Positions 7,365 to 16,262 of a stretch of DNA of 64,000 bases are shown one piece after another (position 1 is the stretch's first letter; each line of letters starts with the position of its first letter). Position numbers and translations under genes: made by a program. Source of the stretch: Croceibacterium_B sp963811255 (GTDB lineage Bacteria; Pseudomonadota; Alphaproteobacteria; Sphingomonadales; Sphingomonadaceae); the NCBI GenBank assembly GCA_963811255.1, contig CAWEQI010000005.1, positions 19,635 to 83,634 on the forward strand, in the 5' to 3' direction. Under the pieces are notes generated by a model. It was not told where the DNA came from, made no database searches, and was given only the letters and a program-made list of their open reading frames with translations.

Positions 7365-8954
7365 CTACGCCGCTTTGCGGCCGCCGCCGGCGACCCTCTG
7401 CGGCACCTCGCGCACCGAAGCGAGCGCCGCCGCCTGGTCTGGCGTCGGCGCCTGCATCTCGCGCGAGGGCAGCTCGGCCTCGTCGCCCTCGTCGCCGGCC
7501 TCATGGTACTCGGCGTCTTCGTTGACGCACCAGGTGTCGTAGAGCCGCTTGCCGGCGAGGATATTCTCGACCGTCAGCATCGCGGTCATCATCGCGTGAT
7601 CCTGGTTGTTGTAGCGGTGCATGCCGTTGCGGCCGACCACGTGCAGCGTCGGGTGTTTTTCCTCGAGTTCGGCACGCATGCCGGCGACATTGGCGGCGTA
7701 GTCCTCGTCGTATACCGGATAGGCCTTTTCCTGGCGCACCACGGCGCCACCCATCACGTCGGCCGGGTCGCACAATCCGAGGATCGCCATTTCGCTCTTG
7801 GCCAGCGCGATCAGCTCCTCATCGGGCGCGGACCACAGGCCGTCGAACTCGAAGCAGAAGTATTCCAGGCCGACGCAGGCGACGCTGTCGTCGGGCACCA
7901 TCTCCGGCGACCAACTGCGGAAGTTCTGCACCCGGCCGACCTTCACCTTGCTGTCGTGGATGTATATCCAGTTGTCGGGGAAAAGGTCGTCCGACTTGAT
8001 CATCAGCGCCACGGTGAGGAAGTCGCGATACTTGAGCCGGCTCGCTTCGAGCAGGGTCGCGGGCAGCGGATGAAGCCGCGCGGCCAGCTCGCGCATCGGC
8101 GCCGAGCTGATCACATGAGCCGACCTGATCACCTTGATTCCGTCCGCGCCTGCGGCTGTCATGCGCCAGCCGCCCTTGCCATCGCTCGCCAGCTGTTCGA
8201 GCGCATGACCCATGAGCACTTGCCCGCCCGCCGCTTCTATCTTGCCGCGGGCAGCATCCCACATCATCCCCGGCCCGAGCCGCGGATAGCGGAAGGTCTC
8301 GAGCAGCGTCTTGACCGCCTGACCGTCGTTCGGCCGTTTGTTGAGCCCGAGCGAGCGCTTGAGCCCGTCCGTCACCGCACCCCACAGGCTCAAGCCCTTA
8401 ATCCGCTGCGCGGCCCAGTCGGCGCTCATTGCGTCACACGGCATCCCCCACACCTTCTCGGTGTAGGTCTTGAAGAAGATCGAATAGAGCCGCTTGCCGA
8501 ACTGGTTGGTGGTCCAGTCCTCGAAGCTCCTGACCTCGCGGATCGGGAACAGCTTGTACTTGAGATAACTCGCCATGCACGCGGCCGAGCGCCACACACC
8601 GAGGTTCCTCAGCGCCTCGAACGCCCGCAGCGGATAGCTGTAGAACTTGCCCTCGTAATAGATGCGGCTCATCCGCGGCCGCTGAATGAAATCGTCGGGC
8701 AGGATCTCGTTCCACAGGTCCACGACCTGCTGGCTCTTGGAGAAGAAGCGATGGCCGCCGATGTCGAACCGATAGCCCTCGTGCTCGACGGTGCGGCTGA
8801 TCCCGCCGACGTAGGTTTCGTCCTTTTCGATGATCGCGACGGACTTGCCGGCCTTGGTCAGCAGGTAACCGGCCGTGAGGCCCGCGGGGCCGGCGCCGAC
8901 GATCGCCACGTCGACCGTAATTTCCCGCTGCGCCGCCGATTTGGAAAAGTCCAT
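7365..8954 (-). CDS. NAD(P)/FAD-dependent oxidoreductase, UDP-galactopyranose mutase-like
   Basis: The 529-residue flavoprotein has the dinucleotide motif VGAGPAGLTAGYLL at residues 19-32 and an FDIGGHRFF segment typical of the amine-oxidase / UDP-galactopyranose mutase group. The C-terminal flavin-contact region includes GRNGMHRYNNQDHAMM. The last 50 residues are acidic and low in complexity. Proteins of this shape often sit beside GtrA and glycosyltransferases in polysaccharide loci, as here with GtrA downstream. A sugar-nucleotide mutase or a lipid-linked sugar oxidoreductase role is inferred, not shown. Confidence 0.75.
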   Translation of the reverse strand: MDFSKSAAQREITVDVAIVGAGPAGLTAGYLLTKAGKSVAIIEKDETYVGGISRTVEHEGYRFDIGGHRFFSKSQQVVDLWNEILPDDFIQRPRMSRIYYEGKFYSYPLRAFEALRNLGVWRSAACMASYLKYKLFPIREVRSFEDWTTNQFGKRLYSIFFKTYTEKVWGMPCDAMSADWAAQRIKGLSLWGAVTDGLKRSLGLNKRPNDGQAVKTLLETFRYPRLGPGMMWDAARGKIEAAGGQVLMGHALEQLASDGKGGWRMTAAGADGIKVIRSAHVISSAPMRELAARLHPLPATLLEASRLKYRDFLTVALMIKSDDLFPDNWIYIHDSKVKVGRVQNFRSWSPEMVPDDSVACVGLEYFCFEFDGLWSAPDEELIALAKSEMAILGLCDPADVMGGAVVRQEKAYPVYDEDYAANVAGMRAELEEKHPTLHVVGRNGMHRYNNQDHAMMTAMLTVENILAGKRLYDTWCVNEDAEYHEAGDEGDEAELPSREMQAPTPDQAAALASVREVPQRVAGGGRKAA

Positions 8955-9023
8955 TCCCGCCCCCGTGATCCGATGGCCCGGGAGTGAAGGAAAATGGTTA
9001 GGACATGGTAAACCCGGGCGCCG

Positions 9024-9665
9024 TCAGGCAGGCTGCTTCGCGACCGAGATGCCCTGAGCGCGCGCGACGATGAGCGCGAGATCGGCGAACTGGAAGGTGT
9101 CGTCGAACACCAGCCCGTAGAGGTTGCCCTTGCGCCAGCGCACCTTCGTGACGATCTCCGACACCACGGCGTTCGACAGGCGCAGGCGCTGGTCGATGGC
9201 CAGTCGCTCGACGCAATCGATCTGCGCGCCCTGCATCGAGATGTTCCTGATCGTCGCGTCGAAGCGCCCTGTGAGCCCGACCAGCTTGGCCGGCATGTCG
9301 AGATTGATGCGAATCGGCCGCTTGGGCCATTGCCCGCGTCCCTGAAGTATCTTGGTCAGATCGACATCCCCGGCGAAGCGGAAACCGGCGCGGCCGTCCT
9401 TTTCCCACACCCGCTCGAGCGGCAGACTGTCGCCGTTGGACATCTCAAGCTTGAGCGCCAGATCCCGCGGCAGCGGGTGAAACAGCCGTACGCTCACCCC
9501 GGTGGCCGAAATATCGCTGACCACGCAGAGGAATTCGCCCGAGACGCCGGTGATCTTGGCCGTCCGGATCAGCGGTGTGTACCGCGCCGCGGTGCGCTGT
9601 TCCGCGTCGGACGGCGTGACGGCCTGCGCGGTCGCAAGCGGTTCATCATTGGCAGAAAGCGCCAT
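9024..9665 (-). CDS. Tandem PilZ-domain protein
   Basis: The 213-residue soluble protein appears to hold two PilZ-like halves. The first has RTAAR followed by DISATG, matching RxxxR and (D/N)xSxxG. The second has a shorter KRPIR-type arm followed by NISMQG. These motifs bind cyclic di-GMP, so a role in motility, adhesion or exopolysaccharide output is likely. The ATG at 9665 is chosen for the GGGGAAG site eight bases upstream; ten extra codons are open before it. The incomplete arm of the second half suggests only the first may bind ligand. Confidence 0.75.
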   Translation of the reverse strand: MALSANDEPLATAQAVTPSDAEQRTAARYTPLIRTAKITGVSGEFLCVVSDISATGVSVRLFHPLPRDLALKLEMSNGDSLPLERVWEKDGRAGFRFAGDVDLTKILQGRGQWPKRPIRINLDMPAKLVGLTGRFDATIRNISMQGAQIDCVERLAIDQRLRLSNAVVSEIVTKVRWRKGNLYGLVFDDTFQFADLALIVARAQGISVAKQPA

Positions 9666-9819
9666 TCGCAAACTTCCCCAGTCCCGGCGCCCCATTTCGC
9701 CGGCTGATCCTGCCTGTGGTTTGCCAGAATTTACCTTGCGGAAGTGCTAATGGTAGGTGGGCAGTTTACCTTATCGTTGGAATCAATGTGTTAGCGCAAA
9801 GGGGTTGGCCGCGCCTCGA

Positions 9820-11028
9820 TCACCCCCAGCCCCGCTCGAGGAACCGGGCGGCGCATCCGGCCAGAAAGGCGGCGCCGCGCGGCAGCACCGTTTCGTCGAC
9901 CATCATCCGGGTGGAATGGATTGCACAGCACTGGCGCCAATCGGCGCCGGCCTCGGCCACGCCGAGGAACGCCATCATCCCGGGCACTTTCTCCAGGACA
10001 TAGGAGAAGTCCTCCGCGCCCATGATGGGCGCCGGCATTGGCATGAACGCGCCCTCTGACAGCCCCGTGGCGACGCGCTCTGCCAGCGCGACCGCGCGCG
10101 AATCGTTGACGGTCGGCGGGAAACCTTCGGTGATGGTGACCTCGGCCGTGCAATCGTGCGCCGCGGCGATGTTTTCGGCGACCCGGCGGATGTCCTGCCA
10201 CACGCCCTGGCGCTTCTCCGACGTCAGCGTGCGGATCGTGCCCTTCAGCGTGGCGCGGTCGGGGATCACGTTGTGCGCGCTGCCGGCATCGAGTTGCGTC
10301 ACAGTGACAACGACCGCCTCGGCCGCGTCGAAGCGGCGGGTGATCATCGCTTGCAGCGCCAGGACGATTTCGGCCGCCACCGGCACCGGATCACGGGTGT
10401 CGTGCGGCATCGAGGCATGGCCACCGCGGCCGACGACGGCGATCTCGAGCATGTCGGCCGAAGCCAGCAGCGTGCCTGCCCGGCTGCCGATCACCCCATG
10501 CGGCGCGTTGGGCATGATGTGCAGCGCGAAGGCCGCGTCGGGCAACGGCCCATGCTCGCCCCCACCTAGCAGCCCCTCCTCAAGCATGAAGCGGGCGCCG
10601 TGGTAGCCTTCCTCGCCGGGCTGGAACATGAAACGCACTTCGCCCCGCAGCTCGTCGGCCCGCGCGGCGAGGATCCGCGCCGCACCGGCGAGCATCGCGG
10701 TGTGGGTATCGTGTCCGCAGGCGTGCATCCGCCCTGCCACTTGCGAGGCGAACGGCAACCCTGTCTCCTCGGTCATCGGCAGCGCGTCCATGTCGCCGCG
10801 CAGCAGCGCCGTGCGCCCGGCCTTGCCCGCATTGAGCACCGCGACCGCGCCGGTGCACGAGGAGCCCTCGCGCCATTCGAGCGGCAAGTCGGCGAGTTCG
10901 GCGCGGGCCTTGGCGAGGGTCTTGGGCGTTTGCAGGCCCAGCTCGGGCTCGGCGTGGATCGCCCGGCGCAACGCGGTGATGCGGTCGGCGATTCCGTGGG
11001 CGTCATCGAGCAGGGCTTCGGTCAACAT
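9820..11028 (-). CDS. M20 family amidohydrolase (hippurate / N-acyl-amino-acid hydrolase type)
   Basis: The 402-residue protein has the metal-site motifs GDMDALP, ACGHDTH and PGEEGYHGA, plus GRGGHASMPH in the dimerisation domain, all typical of M20D amidohydrolases. They hydrolyse N-acyl or N-aroyl amino acids, or related amides, using two divalent metals. GAGGAA lies eight bases before ATG 11028. There is no signal peptide, so it acts in the cytoplasm. A possible small membrane protein ends 20 bases upstream on the same strand. Confidence 0.9.
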   Translation of the reverse strand: MLTEALLDDAHGIADRITALRRAIHAEPELGLQTPKTLAKARAELADLPLEWREGSSCTGAVAVLNAGKAGRTALLRGDMDALPMTEETGLPFASQVAGRMHACGHDTHTAMLAGAARILAARADELRGEVRFMFQPGEEGYHGARFMLEEGLLGGGEHGPLPDAAFALHIMPNAPHGVIGSRAGTLLASADMLEIAVVGRGGHASMPHDTRDPVPVAAEIVLALQAMITRRFDAAEAVVVTVTQLDAGSAHNVIPDRATLKGTIRTLTSEKRQGVWQDIRRVAENIAAAHDCTAEVTITEGFPPTVNDSRAVALAERVATGLSEGAFMPMPAPIMGAEDFSYVLEKVPGMMAFLGVAEAGADWRQCCAIHSTRMMVDETVLPRGAAFLAGCAARFLERGWG

Positions 11029-11048
11029 CGGCAGGGTTCCTCGTGTTG

Positions 11049-11183
11049 TTAAGCCGCCATCTTGCTGGACGGCCGCGATTTGTCGAGCCGGCTGAGAGTG
11101 TAGCGCGCCAGCAGATCGAGCGCGAGGTAGGCGACCGCTCCGCCCAAAGCGACCACCCAAGCCACCCCACCGTACGCCTGCAC
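11049..11183 (-). CDS. Possible 44-residue single-span membrane protein
   Basis: A frame ending 20 bases before the amidohydrolase encodes one clear hydrophobic helix (VAWVVALGGAVAYLALDLLA) followed by a basic tail ending KSRPSSKMAA. GTG 11183 is the nearest start, with only a weak ribosome site. The helix with positive-inside tail looks real, but upstream reading in another frame also looks protein-like, so this may be the tail of a larger, frame-shifted gene. Confidence 0.35.
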   Translation of the reverse strand: MQAYGGVAWVVALGGAVAYLALDLLARYTLSRLDKSRPSSKMAA

Positions 11184-11299
11184 CCGCCGGCCGCGCGCGA
11201 TGTCGGCACGAACGCGCCGAGGGCTTTCGGCAAGAACTCGACCGGCCCGAAGGCATTGTCGTCGGCAGGCCAAGCACCAGCCGGATCCCTGGGCGGCGG

Positions 11300-12424
11300 T
11301 CAGGCGTCCGCCAGCCATGAGCGGACTGGCTGCCCCCGGCGTTTGCGCGCGATCGCCTGCCCCAGCCGGACCAGCTGGACGAGACAACTCGCCACCGTCC
11401 ACACCGCCACGGCGACGACGCCGACATCGGGCCGCCCGAACACGACCGAAGCGAACAGGATCAGCATGTTTGGCTTGCGCCGACCGGCGACCAGGCGGAA
11501 ACGGCTGTCGAACCGCTGCCACACATGGATGTGGATTCCGCCGAACAGCTTGATGAACGCCCCTTCGATCACCCGCTGGAGCACATAGCCGCCCAAGATC
11601 GACCCTTCGACCCACCAGAACAGCGTATCCGGCAGCGCCAGGCCGACGTGCGCCAGCCCGGTCGCCCAGAACCACCACCAGAAAGGCGGGTGGACGAGGT
11701 CGAGCCCGTGGTCGAGCGCGTTGCCCAGCCGGCTCCAGGTGATTGTGCACCGCGCAAGCTGGCCGTCGACGGTGTCGAGCACCATGAACACGAGCGCGAG
11801 CGCCAGCCCGAGCCAGTAATGCCCGTAAGCGAACGCGAACGCGGCGACGACGCATAGCCCCGCCCCAACCGCGGTGACCGTGTTCGGGCTCAGGCCGAGC
11901 CACGCCGCGAGGCGCGTCAGCCACAGCGCCCACTCGGGCCACAGGTACTTGGTCATCAGATCGGTCACGCCCTTGTAGGCGGCGAAATAGCTCGCCCGCT
12001 CGACCGCTCGCTTGGTGGCGGGCCGCAGTTCCATCAGGAACGGCCGTTCGCGTTTGTGCAACGCGCGGTTCTCGATCACCGTGGTTTGTTCGTAAGTCTC
12101 GAAGACGAACCGCTCGGCCTCGCGCGGAGTCGCACCCTCGCGCATGGCTTCCCGCAGCAGCGCCGCCTCGTGCTCGTCGCGCGCGTGACCGATCGCCGGC
12201 ACTTCGCCCACCGTGAGAACGCTTCCCGGATGAGCGGCGAAGCGGCGCAACCAGGCCGGGTCGGCGGCGAAGCTCGCGTTGATCAGCACGACCGGCGCGC
12301 CGGCTCCGCCGAGGCCGATCCTTGCGCCGATACGGCGGTTGCGTTCGGTCATCGACAAGCCCCACAAATGGGTCGGGTTCGCGCCGACCGTCTCGAGGGC
12401 TGGTGTCAAAGCAGGTTCGGCCAT
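11300..12424 (-). CDS. CDP-alcohol phosphatidyltransferase family protein
   Basis: The 374-residue protein has a soluble N-terminal part (about residues 1-150) and a multi-span C-terminal half. The family signature DxxDGxxAR-x8-G-x3-D-x3-D is complete, beginning DTVDGQLAR and ending GNALDHGLD. The motif transfers a phosphoalcohol from CDP to an acceptor alcohol, making a phospholipid or an inositol-phosphate-like product. It is divergent from the diacylglycerol-kinase-like gene, so both may serve an unusual membrane lipid. ATG 12424 is preferred over a later ATG at 12352, though neither has a strong ribosome site. Confidence 0.85.
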   Translation of the reverse strand: MAEPALTPALETVGANPTHLWGLSMTERNRRIGARIGLGGAGAPVVLINASFAADPAWLRRFAAHPGSVLTVGEVPAIGHARDEHEAALLREAMREGATPREAERFVFETYEQTTVIENRALHKRERPFLMELRPATKRAVERASYFAAYKGVTDLMTKYLWPEWALWLTRLAAWLGLSPNTVTAVGAGLCVVAAFAFAYGHYWLGLALALVFMVLDTVDGQLARCTITWSRLGNALDHGLDLVHPPFWWWFWATGLAHVGLALPDTLFWWVEGSILGGYVLQRVIEGAFIKLFGGIHIHVWQRFDSRFRLVAGRRKPNMLILFASVVFGRPDVGVVAVAVWTVASCLVQLVRLGQAIARKRRGQPVRSWLADA

Positions 12425-12556
12425 CTGGCAGCAGCGCTTACGGCGGGATTTTTCGTTCGGCAACGCGCGAAGCCGACGCGCCGATCGGCCTGACGGTGAA
12501 AATTTGCTGAAAAACGGCTGGTCAGCGTCTAATTCCCCGGAGTAGAGCGGCGGCCG

Positions 12557-13573
12557 ATGAACCGGCCGATAAAGAGCTTCGACCGCCTGTCGCAGGCGAC
12601 ACGCATCGCTGCGCCGTGGCGGCGCCTGGCGGCGCGGGAGGACCGGACGGTTCCCTTGATCGGCGTCGTCCGCGATCCGCACAGCCACGGCAACACCGGT
12701 CGCCAGCCCGAGCATTCGGCAGACGCCGAGGTGATTACCGAAACGGCCATCAAGCGCCGCGACCTGATCGAAGTGCTCAGCCGCTTCGCGCTGGCAGGCG
12801 TGGATTACATAGCCGTGGACGGCGGCGACGGCACCCTGCGCGACGTGCTGACCGGCGGCGACGGCATCTTCGGCGACGACTGGCCGCCGCTGATCTTGCT
12901 GCCCAAGGGCAAGACCAATGCGCTAGCGTCCGATCTCGGGCTGCCGTCCAACTGGACGCTAGACCGCGCGCTCGAGCGGGCGCGGGCCGGGCGCTTTGCC
13001 ACGCGGCGCCCGCTGGTGATCGCCGACGCCGCCGAGCCCGCCGCGCGCGTCCTCGGGTTCATGCTCGGCGCCGGTGTGTTCACCAGGACGATCGGTCTCG
13101 GCCGGTCGGCGCGCCATTGGGGGATCTTCAACGGTCCGGCGGTGCTCCTGACCACGATTGGATCGCTCGGCCAGGCAGTGTTCGCCGGCGCCGGGAACCC
13201 TTGGCGTCGGCTGACCGGCATTCGGCTGACGGACGAGGCCGGCGAGCCGGTCGCCGGAGGCGCGGAGCGGCGCTATGCTCTGCTGTCGTCCACCCTCGAG
13301 AGATTCCCAATGGGCCTCAAGCCGTTCGGCGCCATGCGCGGCGGTCTGAAGCTCGCGGTGCTCGACCGCCCACACCGCGGGAGCCTCGCGCGAATACCGT
13401 TCATCGCCGCCGGTCGCCTCCCGTCCAATCCCGCTCGCCTGGGCTACCACTGGGCCACGCCGGAGAGCTATCGCATCGAGCTGGACGACCGGTTCATCCT
13501 CGACGGCAAGGCCTTTCCTGCCGGCACGTACGGGATTTCGCAGGGCCCCGAGCTGCGCTTCGTGGTGCCGTAA
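12557..13573 (+). CDS. Diacylglycerol kinase catalytic-domain protein
   Basis: The 338-residue protein carries the nucleotide loop GGDGTLRDVL at residues 89-98 and the LPKGKTNALASDLG segment, both from the DAGK catalytic family (lipid or sphingosine kinases). It would phosphorylate a lipid hydroxyl in the cytoplasm or at the inner membrane. It is divergent from the CDP-alcohol phosphotransferase gene, with 132 bases between starts. This head-to-head pair suggests shared control and a common lipid pathway. The usual GGDGT is intact, so the enzyme is probably active. Confidence 0.82.
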   Translation: MNRPIKSFDRLSQATRIAAPWRRLAAREDRTVPLIGVVRDPHSHGNTGRQPEHSADAEVITETAIKRRDLIEVLSRFALAGVDYIAVDGGDGTLRDVLTGGDGIFGDDWPPLILLPKGKTNALASDLGLPSNWTLDRALERARAGRFATRRPLVIADAAEPAARVLGFMLGAGVFTRTIGLGRSARHWGIFNGPAVLLTTIGSLGQAVFAGAGNPWRRLTGIRLTDEAGEPVAGGAERRYALLSSTLERFPMGLKPFGAMRGGLKLAVLDRPHRGSLARIPFIAAGRLPSNPARLGYHWATPESYRIELDDRFILDGKAFPAGTYGISQGPELRFVVP

Positions 13574-13734
13574 ACGCGGCGCTCAGCAAAGCATTGCGGC
13601 AGCGTTGGCGCGAGAGAGGCATCCCATGGCGCTCGATAACTCCGAAAGACTCGAACACACCCGCTAACCGTGTGGAAAAGGCTCAGGCGCTGCTTGTTGG
13701 CGCGCTGGGCGGTGTTAAGGCCCTAAGGCAAGCT

Positions 13735-14400
13735 ATGTCCTTGCCCCTGATCTCTCCATCGATCCTGTCGGCCGACTTCGCCCGGCTGGGGGAGGAAGTG
13801 CGGGCGGTCGACGAGGCCGGGGCCGACTGGATCCACATCGACGTCATGGATGGGCACTACGTGCCGAACCTGACGATCGGCCCAGCGGTGGTGAAGGCGC
13901 TGCGGCCGCACAGCCACAAGCCGTTCGACGTCCACCTGATGGTCAGCCCGGTCGACCCGTGGCTCGAGCCTTTCGCCGAAGCCGGTGCCGACATCATTAC
14001 CGTGCATCCCGAAGCGGGGCCGCACATCCACCGCACGCTGCAGGCGATCAGGGCTTTGGGCAAGCAAGCCGGGGTTTCTCTCAATCCCGGAACGCCGGCC
14101 AAGATGCTCGATTACCTGATCGAGGAGGTCGACCTGGTGCTGGTCATGAGCGTCAACCCGGGCTTCGGCGGGCAGAGCTTCATCGCCAGCCAGCTGAAGA
14201 AGATCGCCGCTGTGCGCAAGATGATCGACGGCGCCGGGCGCGACATCAGGCTGGAAGTCGACGGCGGCATCACCCCGGAGACCGGGCGGCAATGCGTCGA
14301 GGCCGGCGCCGACGTGCTGGTCGCCGGCTCGGCCACATTCAAGGGCGGCGCGGCGGCCTATGCGGCGAACATCGCCGCGTTGAAGGGCGCCGGCGGATGA
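13735..14400 (+). CDS. rpe: Ribulose-phosphate 3-epimerase
   Basis: The 221-residue TIM barrel has the family blocks ISPSILSADFARLGEE, HIDVMDGHYVPNLTIG, VHLMV, VNPGFGGQSF and EVDGGI. It interconverts ribulose-5-phosphate and xylulose-5-phosphate in the pentose phosphate route, using a metal held by the conserved His and Asp residues. The TAAGG site is six bases before the ATG. Its stop overlaps the start of the heparinase-like gene (ATGA), so the two are translationally coupled. Confidence 0.95.
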   Translation: MSLPLISPSILSADFARLGEEVRAVDEAGADWIHIDVMDGHYVPNLTIGPAVVKALRPHSHKPFDVHLMVSPVDPWLEPFAEAGADIITVHPEAGPHIHRTLQAIRALGKQAGVSLNPGTPAKMLDYLIEEVDLVLVMSVNPGFGGQSFIASQLKKIAAVRKMIDGAGRDIRLEVDGGITPETGRQCVEAGADVLVAGSATFKGGAAAYAANIAALKGAGG

Positions 14401-16250
14401 GCAAGAGCCTCGTCCAGCCGCGCCTGGCCCTGGACGGCGAGGGGGCAGGAGAAGGAGAGGCCATGGCGATCCCTCTCGATTCCGCGGCGCCGGAACCGTT
14501 TGCCGCGGCCAACGGCGATCGGGCGGGGAGCGAACGGGTAGAGCCTGGGCGGGCGCTGGCGCTGAGTGATTTCGCCCCGCCCGAAACCACTGCCGGCGAG
14601 CGACTCATCCGGCTGGCCTATCGTCTCGGCATCCCCGGCCCGACGCTCGTCGCCCCCTTCCGCAAGCACGCCTCGCCGCGCCTTCTAGCCACGGTCGAGA
14701 ACCCGCTACGCGGCGATCGTGTCGGTGGGGTGGCGCTACGGGCAGGGCATTTCCTGATCTGCGGCGTTAAGGCGCCGATCGCGCAGATGGACTTCTCACC
14801 GGTCGCCCGCCTGACCCCGCCGTTTGAGCGGGCGGTGCACGGCTTCGGCTGGCTGCCCGACCTCGACGCCTGCGCTCCGCGGCAGCAGTGCACGCACACC
14901 GCCGAGAGCGTGCTCGCCGCCTGGCTCGAGGCCAATCCGCATCCGGGCAAAGGCGGCGCGTGGAAGGTCGGCCATGCCGGTCACCGGGTGCTCAACTGGC
15001 TGGTCCACGCCCCGCTGCTGCTGGCGGGCAACGACCGGCAGTTGCGCAGCCGGACGTTGCGCTCGCTCGCCGAAACCGCCCGCTGGCTCGACCGCAACGT
15101 CGGCAAGGCGGAGGACCGGCTGGCGGAGGTCGCCGGATGGTGCGCGATTACAGCCGCCGGCCTGCTGCTGCCCGAAGGCAAGCCGCGCCGGCTGTTCGGC
15201 GAAGCGGGCCTGGTGCACGCGCTCGGCGAACTGGTCGGCGACGACGGCGGCGTCCTCTCGCGCAGTCCGCTCGACCAGATGGAAGCGATCGAGCTGCTGA
15301 CCCGGCTCGGCGCCTGCTACCACGCGACGCGGCGCGACCCGCCGGAAGCGCTCGACACGATGCTGAAAATGCTGGTGCCGCCGTTGCTCACCCTGCTCCA
15401 CGCCGACGGCGGACTGGGCAACTGGCAAGGCTCGGGCGCGGTGTCGGCCGAGCGCGTCACCGCTCTAGTTGAGGCGAGCGGCGTGCGCACCCGGCCGCTA
15501 CGCGATGCGCGGCAGTGGGGGTACCAGCGGGTCGCCGCCGGCCGCTCGGTGCTGCAGGTCGACGCCGCCCCGCCGCCGCTCGCGCGCCACGCGCGGCACG
15601 GCTGCGCCTCGACCCTGGCGTTTGAATTCTCGCACGGGCCGCAGCGGCTGATCGTCAACTGCGGGGGCGCGGCCTTCGCCGGCGGTCAGGTGCCGGTGCG
15701 AATCGAGCAGGGCCTGCGCGCCACCGCCGCGCATTCGACGCTGGTGCTCGGCGACGCGAATTCGACCGCCGTGCTGATCAATGGCAAGCTCGGCAGCGGC
15801 GTGGGTGAAGTCGAGATCGACCGTCGCGTGCTCGAAAGCGGCCAAGGCACCGCCACGCGCCTGGAAGCCAGTCACGACGGCTATGCCCAGCGCTTCGGCC
15901 TGATCCACCGCCGCATCCTGATCCTGCGCGACGACGGCACCGAACTGCGCGGCGAGGACCTGCTGGTGCCGGCCGGCCGTCGGGCCAAGCGCGGCAAGGT
16001 GCCGTACGCGATCCGCTTCCACCTCGGGCCCGGGATCGACGCGGCGTTGACCGACAGCAAGCGCGGCGTGCACCTGGCGCTGCCCGACGGCAGCTATTGG
16101 CAATTCCTTTCGGTTTCGGGCGAAGTGGCGATCGACGACAGCCTTTGGGTCGACGGCGACGGCCGACCTCACCCGGTGCAGCAATTGGTGATAGAAGGCA
16201 TGGAATCGCGCGGCGGCGGAAGCTTCTCCTGGCTACTTAAGAAATTGTGA
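14397..16250 (+). CDS. Heparinase II/III family protein
   Basis: The 617-residue protein reads as an alpha/alpha toroid in the middle (GHRVLNWLVHAPLLL, ETARWLDRN) and a beta-rich heparinase II/III domain in the last 250 residues (AHSTLVLGDANSTAVL, GYAQRFGLIHRRILIL). No signal peptide is visible, so it is probably cytoplasmic despite its lyase-like fold. It overlaps rpe by four bases and precedes purH by 12 bases; this order is common in sphingomonads as I recall it. The substrate is unknown; a uronic-acid polysaccharide or a cell-envelope glycan is the usual guess. Confidence 0.85.
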   Translation: MSKSLVQPRLALDGEGAGEGEAMAIPLDSAAPEPFAAANGDRAGSERVEPGRALALSDFAPPETTAGERLIRLAYRLGIPGPTLVAPFRKHASPRLLATVENPLRGDRVGGVALRAGHFLICGVKAPIAQMDFSPVARLTPPFERAVHGFGWLPDLDACAPRQQCTHTAESVLAAWLEANPHPGKGGAWKVGHAGHRVLNWLVHAPLLLAGNDRQLRSRTLRSLAETARWLDRNVGKAEDRLAEVAGWCAITAAGLLLPEGKPRRLFGEAGLVHALGELVGDDGGVLSRSPLDQMEAIELLTRLGACYHATRRDPPEALDTMLKMLVPPLLTLLHADGGLGNWQGSGAVSAERVTALVEASGVRTRPLRDARQWGYQRVAAGRSVLQVDAAPPPLARHARHGCASTLAFEFSHGPQRLIVNCGGAAFAGGQVPVRIEQGLRATAAHSTLVLGDANSTAVLINGKLGSGVGEVEIDRRVLESGQGTATRLEASHDGYAQRFGLIHRRILILRDDGTELRGEDLLVPAGRRAKRGKVPYAIRFHLGPGIDAALTDSKRGVHLALPDGSYWQFLSVSGEVAIDDSLWVDGDGRPHPVQQLVIEGMESRGGGSFSWLLKKL

Positions 16251-16262
16251 GTTCATAGCCGT

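Noticed and set aside
7335..8987. A 550-codon plus-strand open frame opposite the UGM-like flavoprotein
   Set aside because: It is an antisense shadow; the minus strand has the FAD-binding motif and family blocks.
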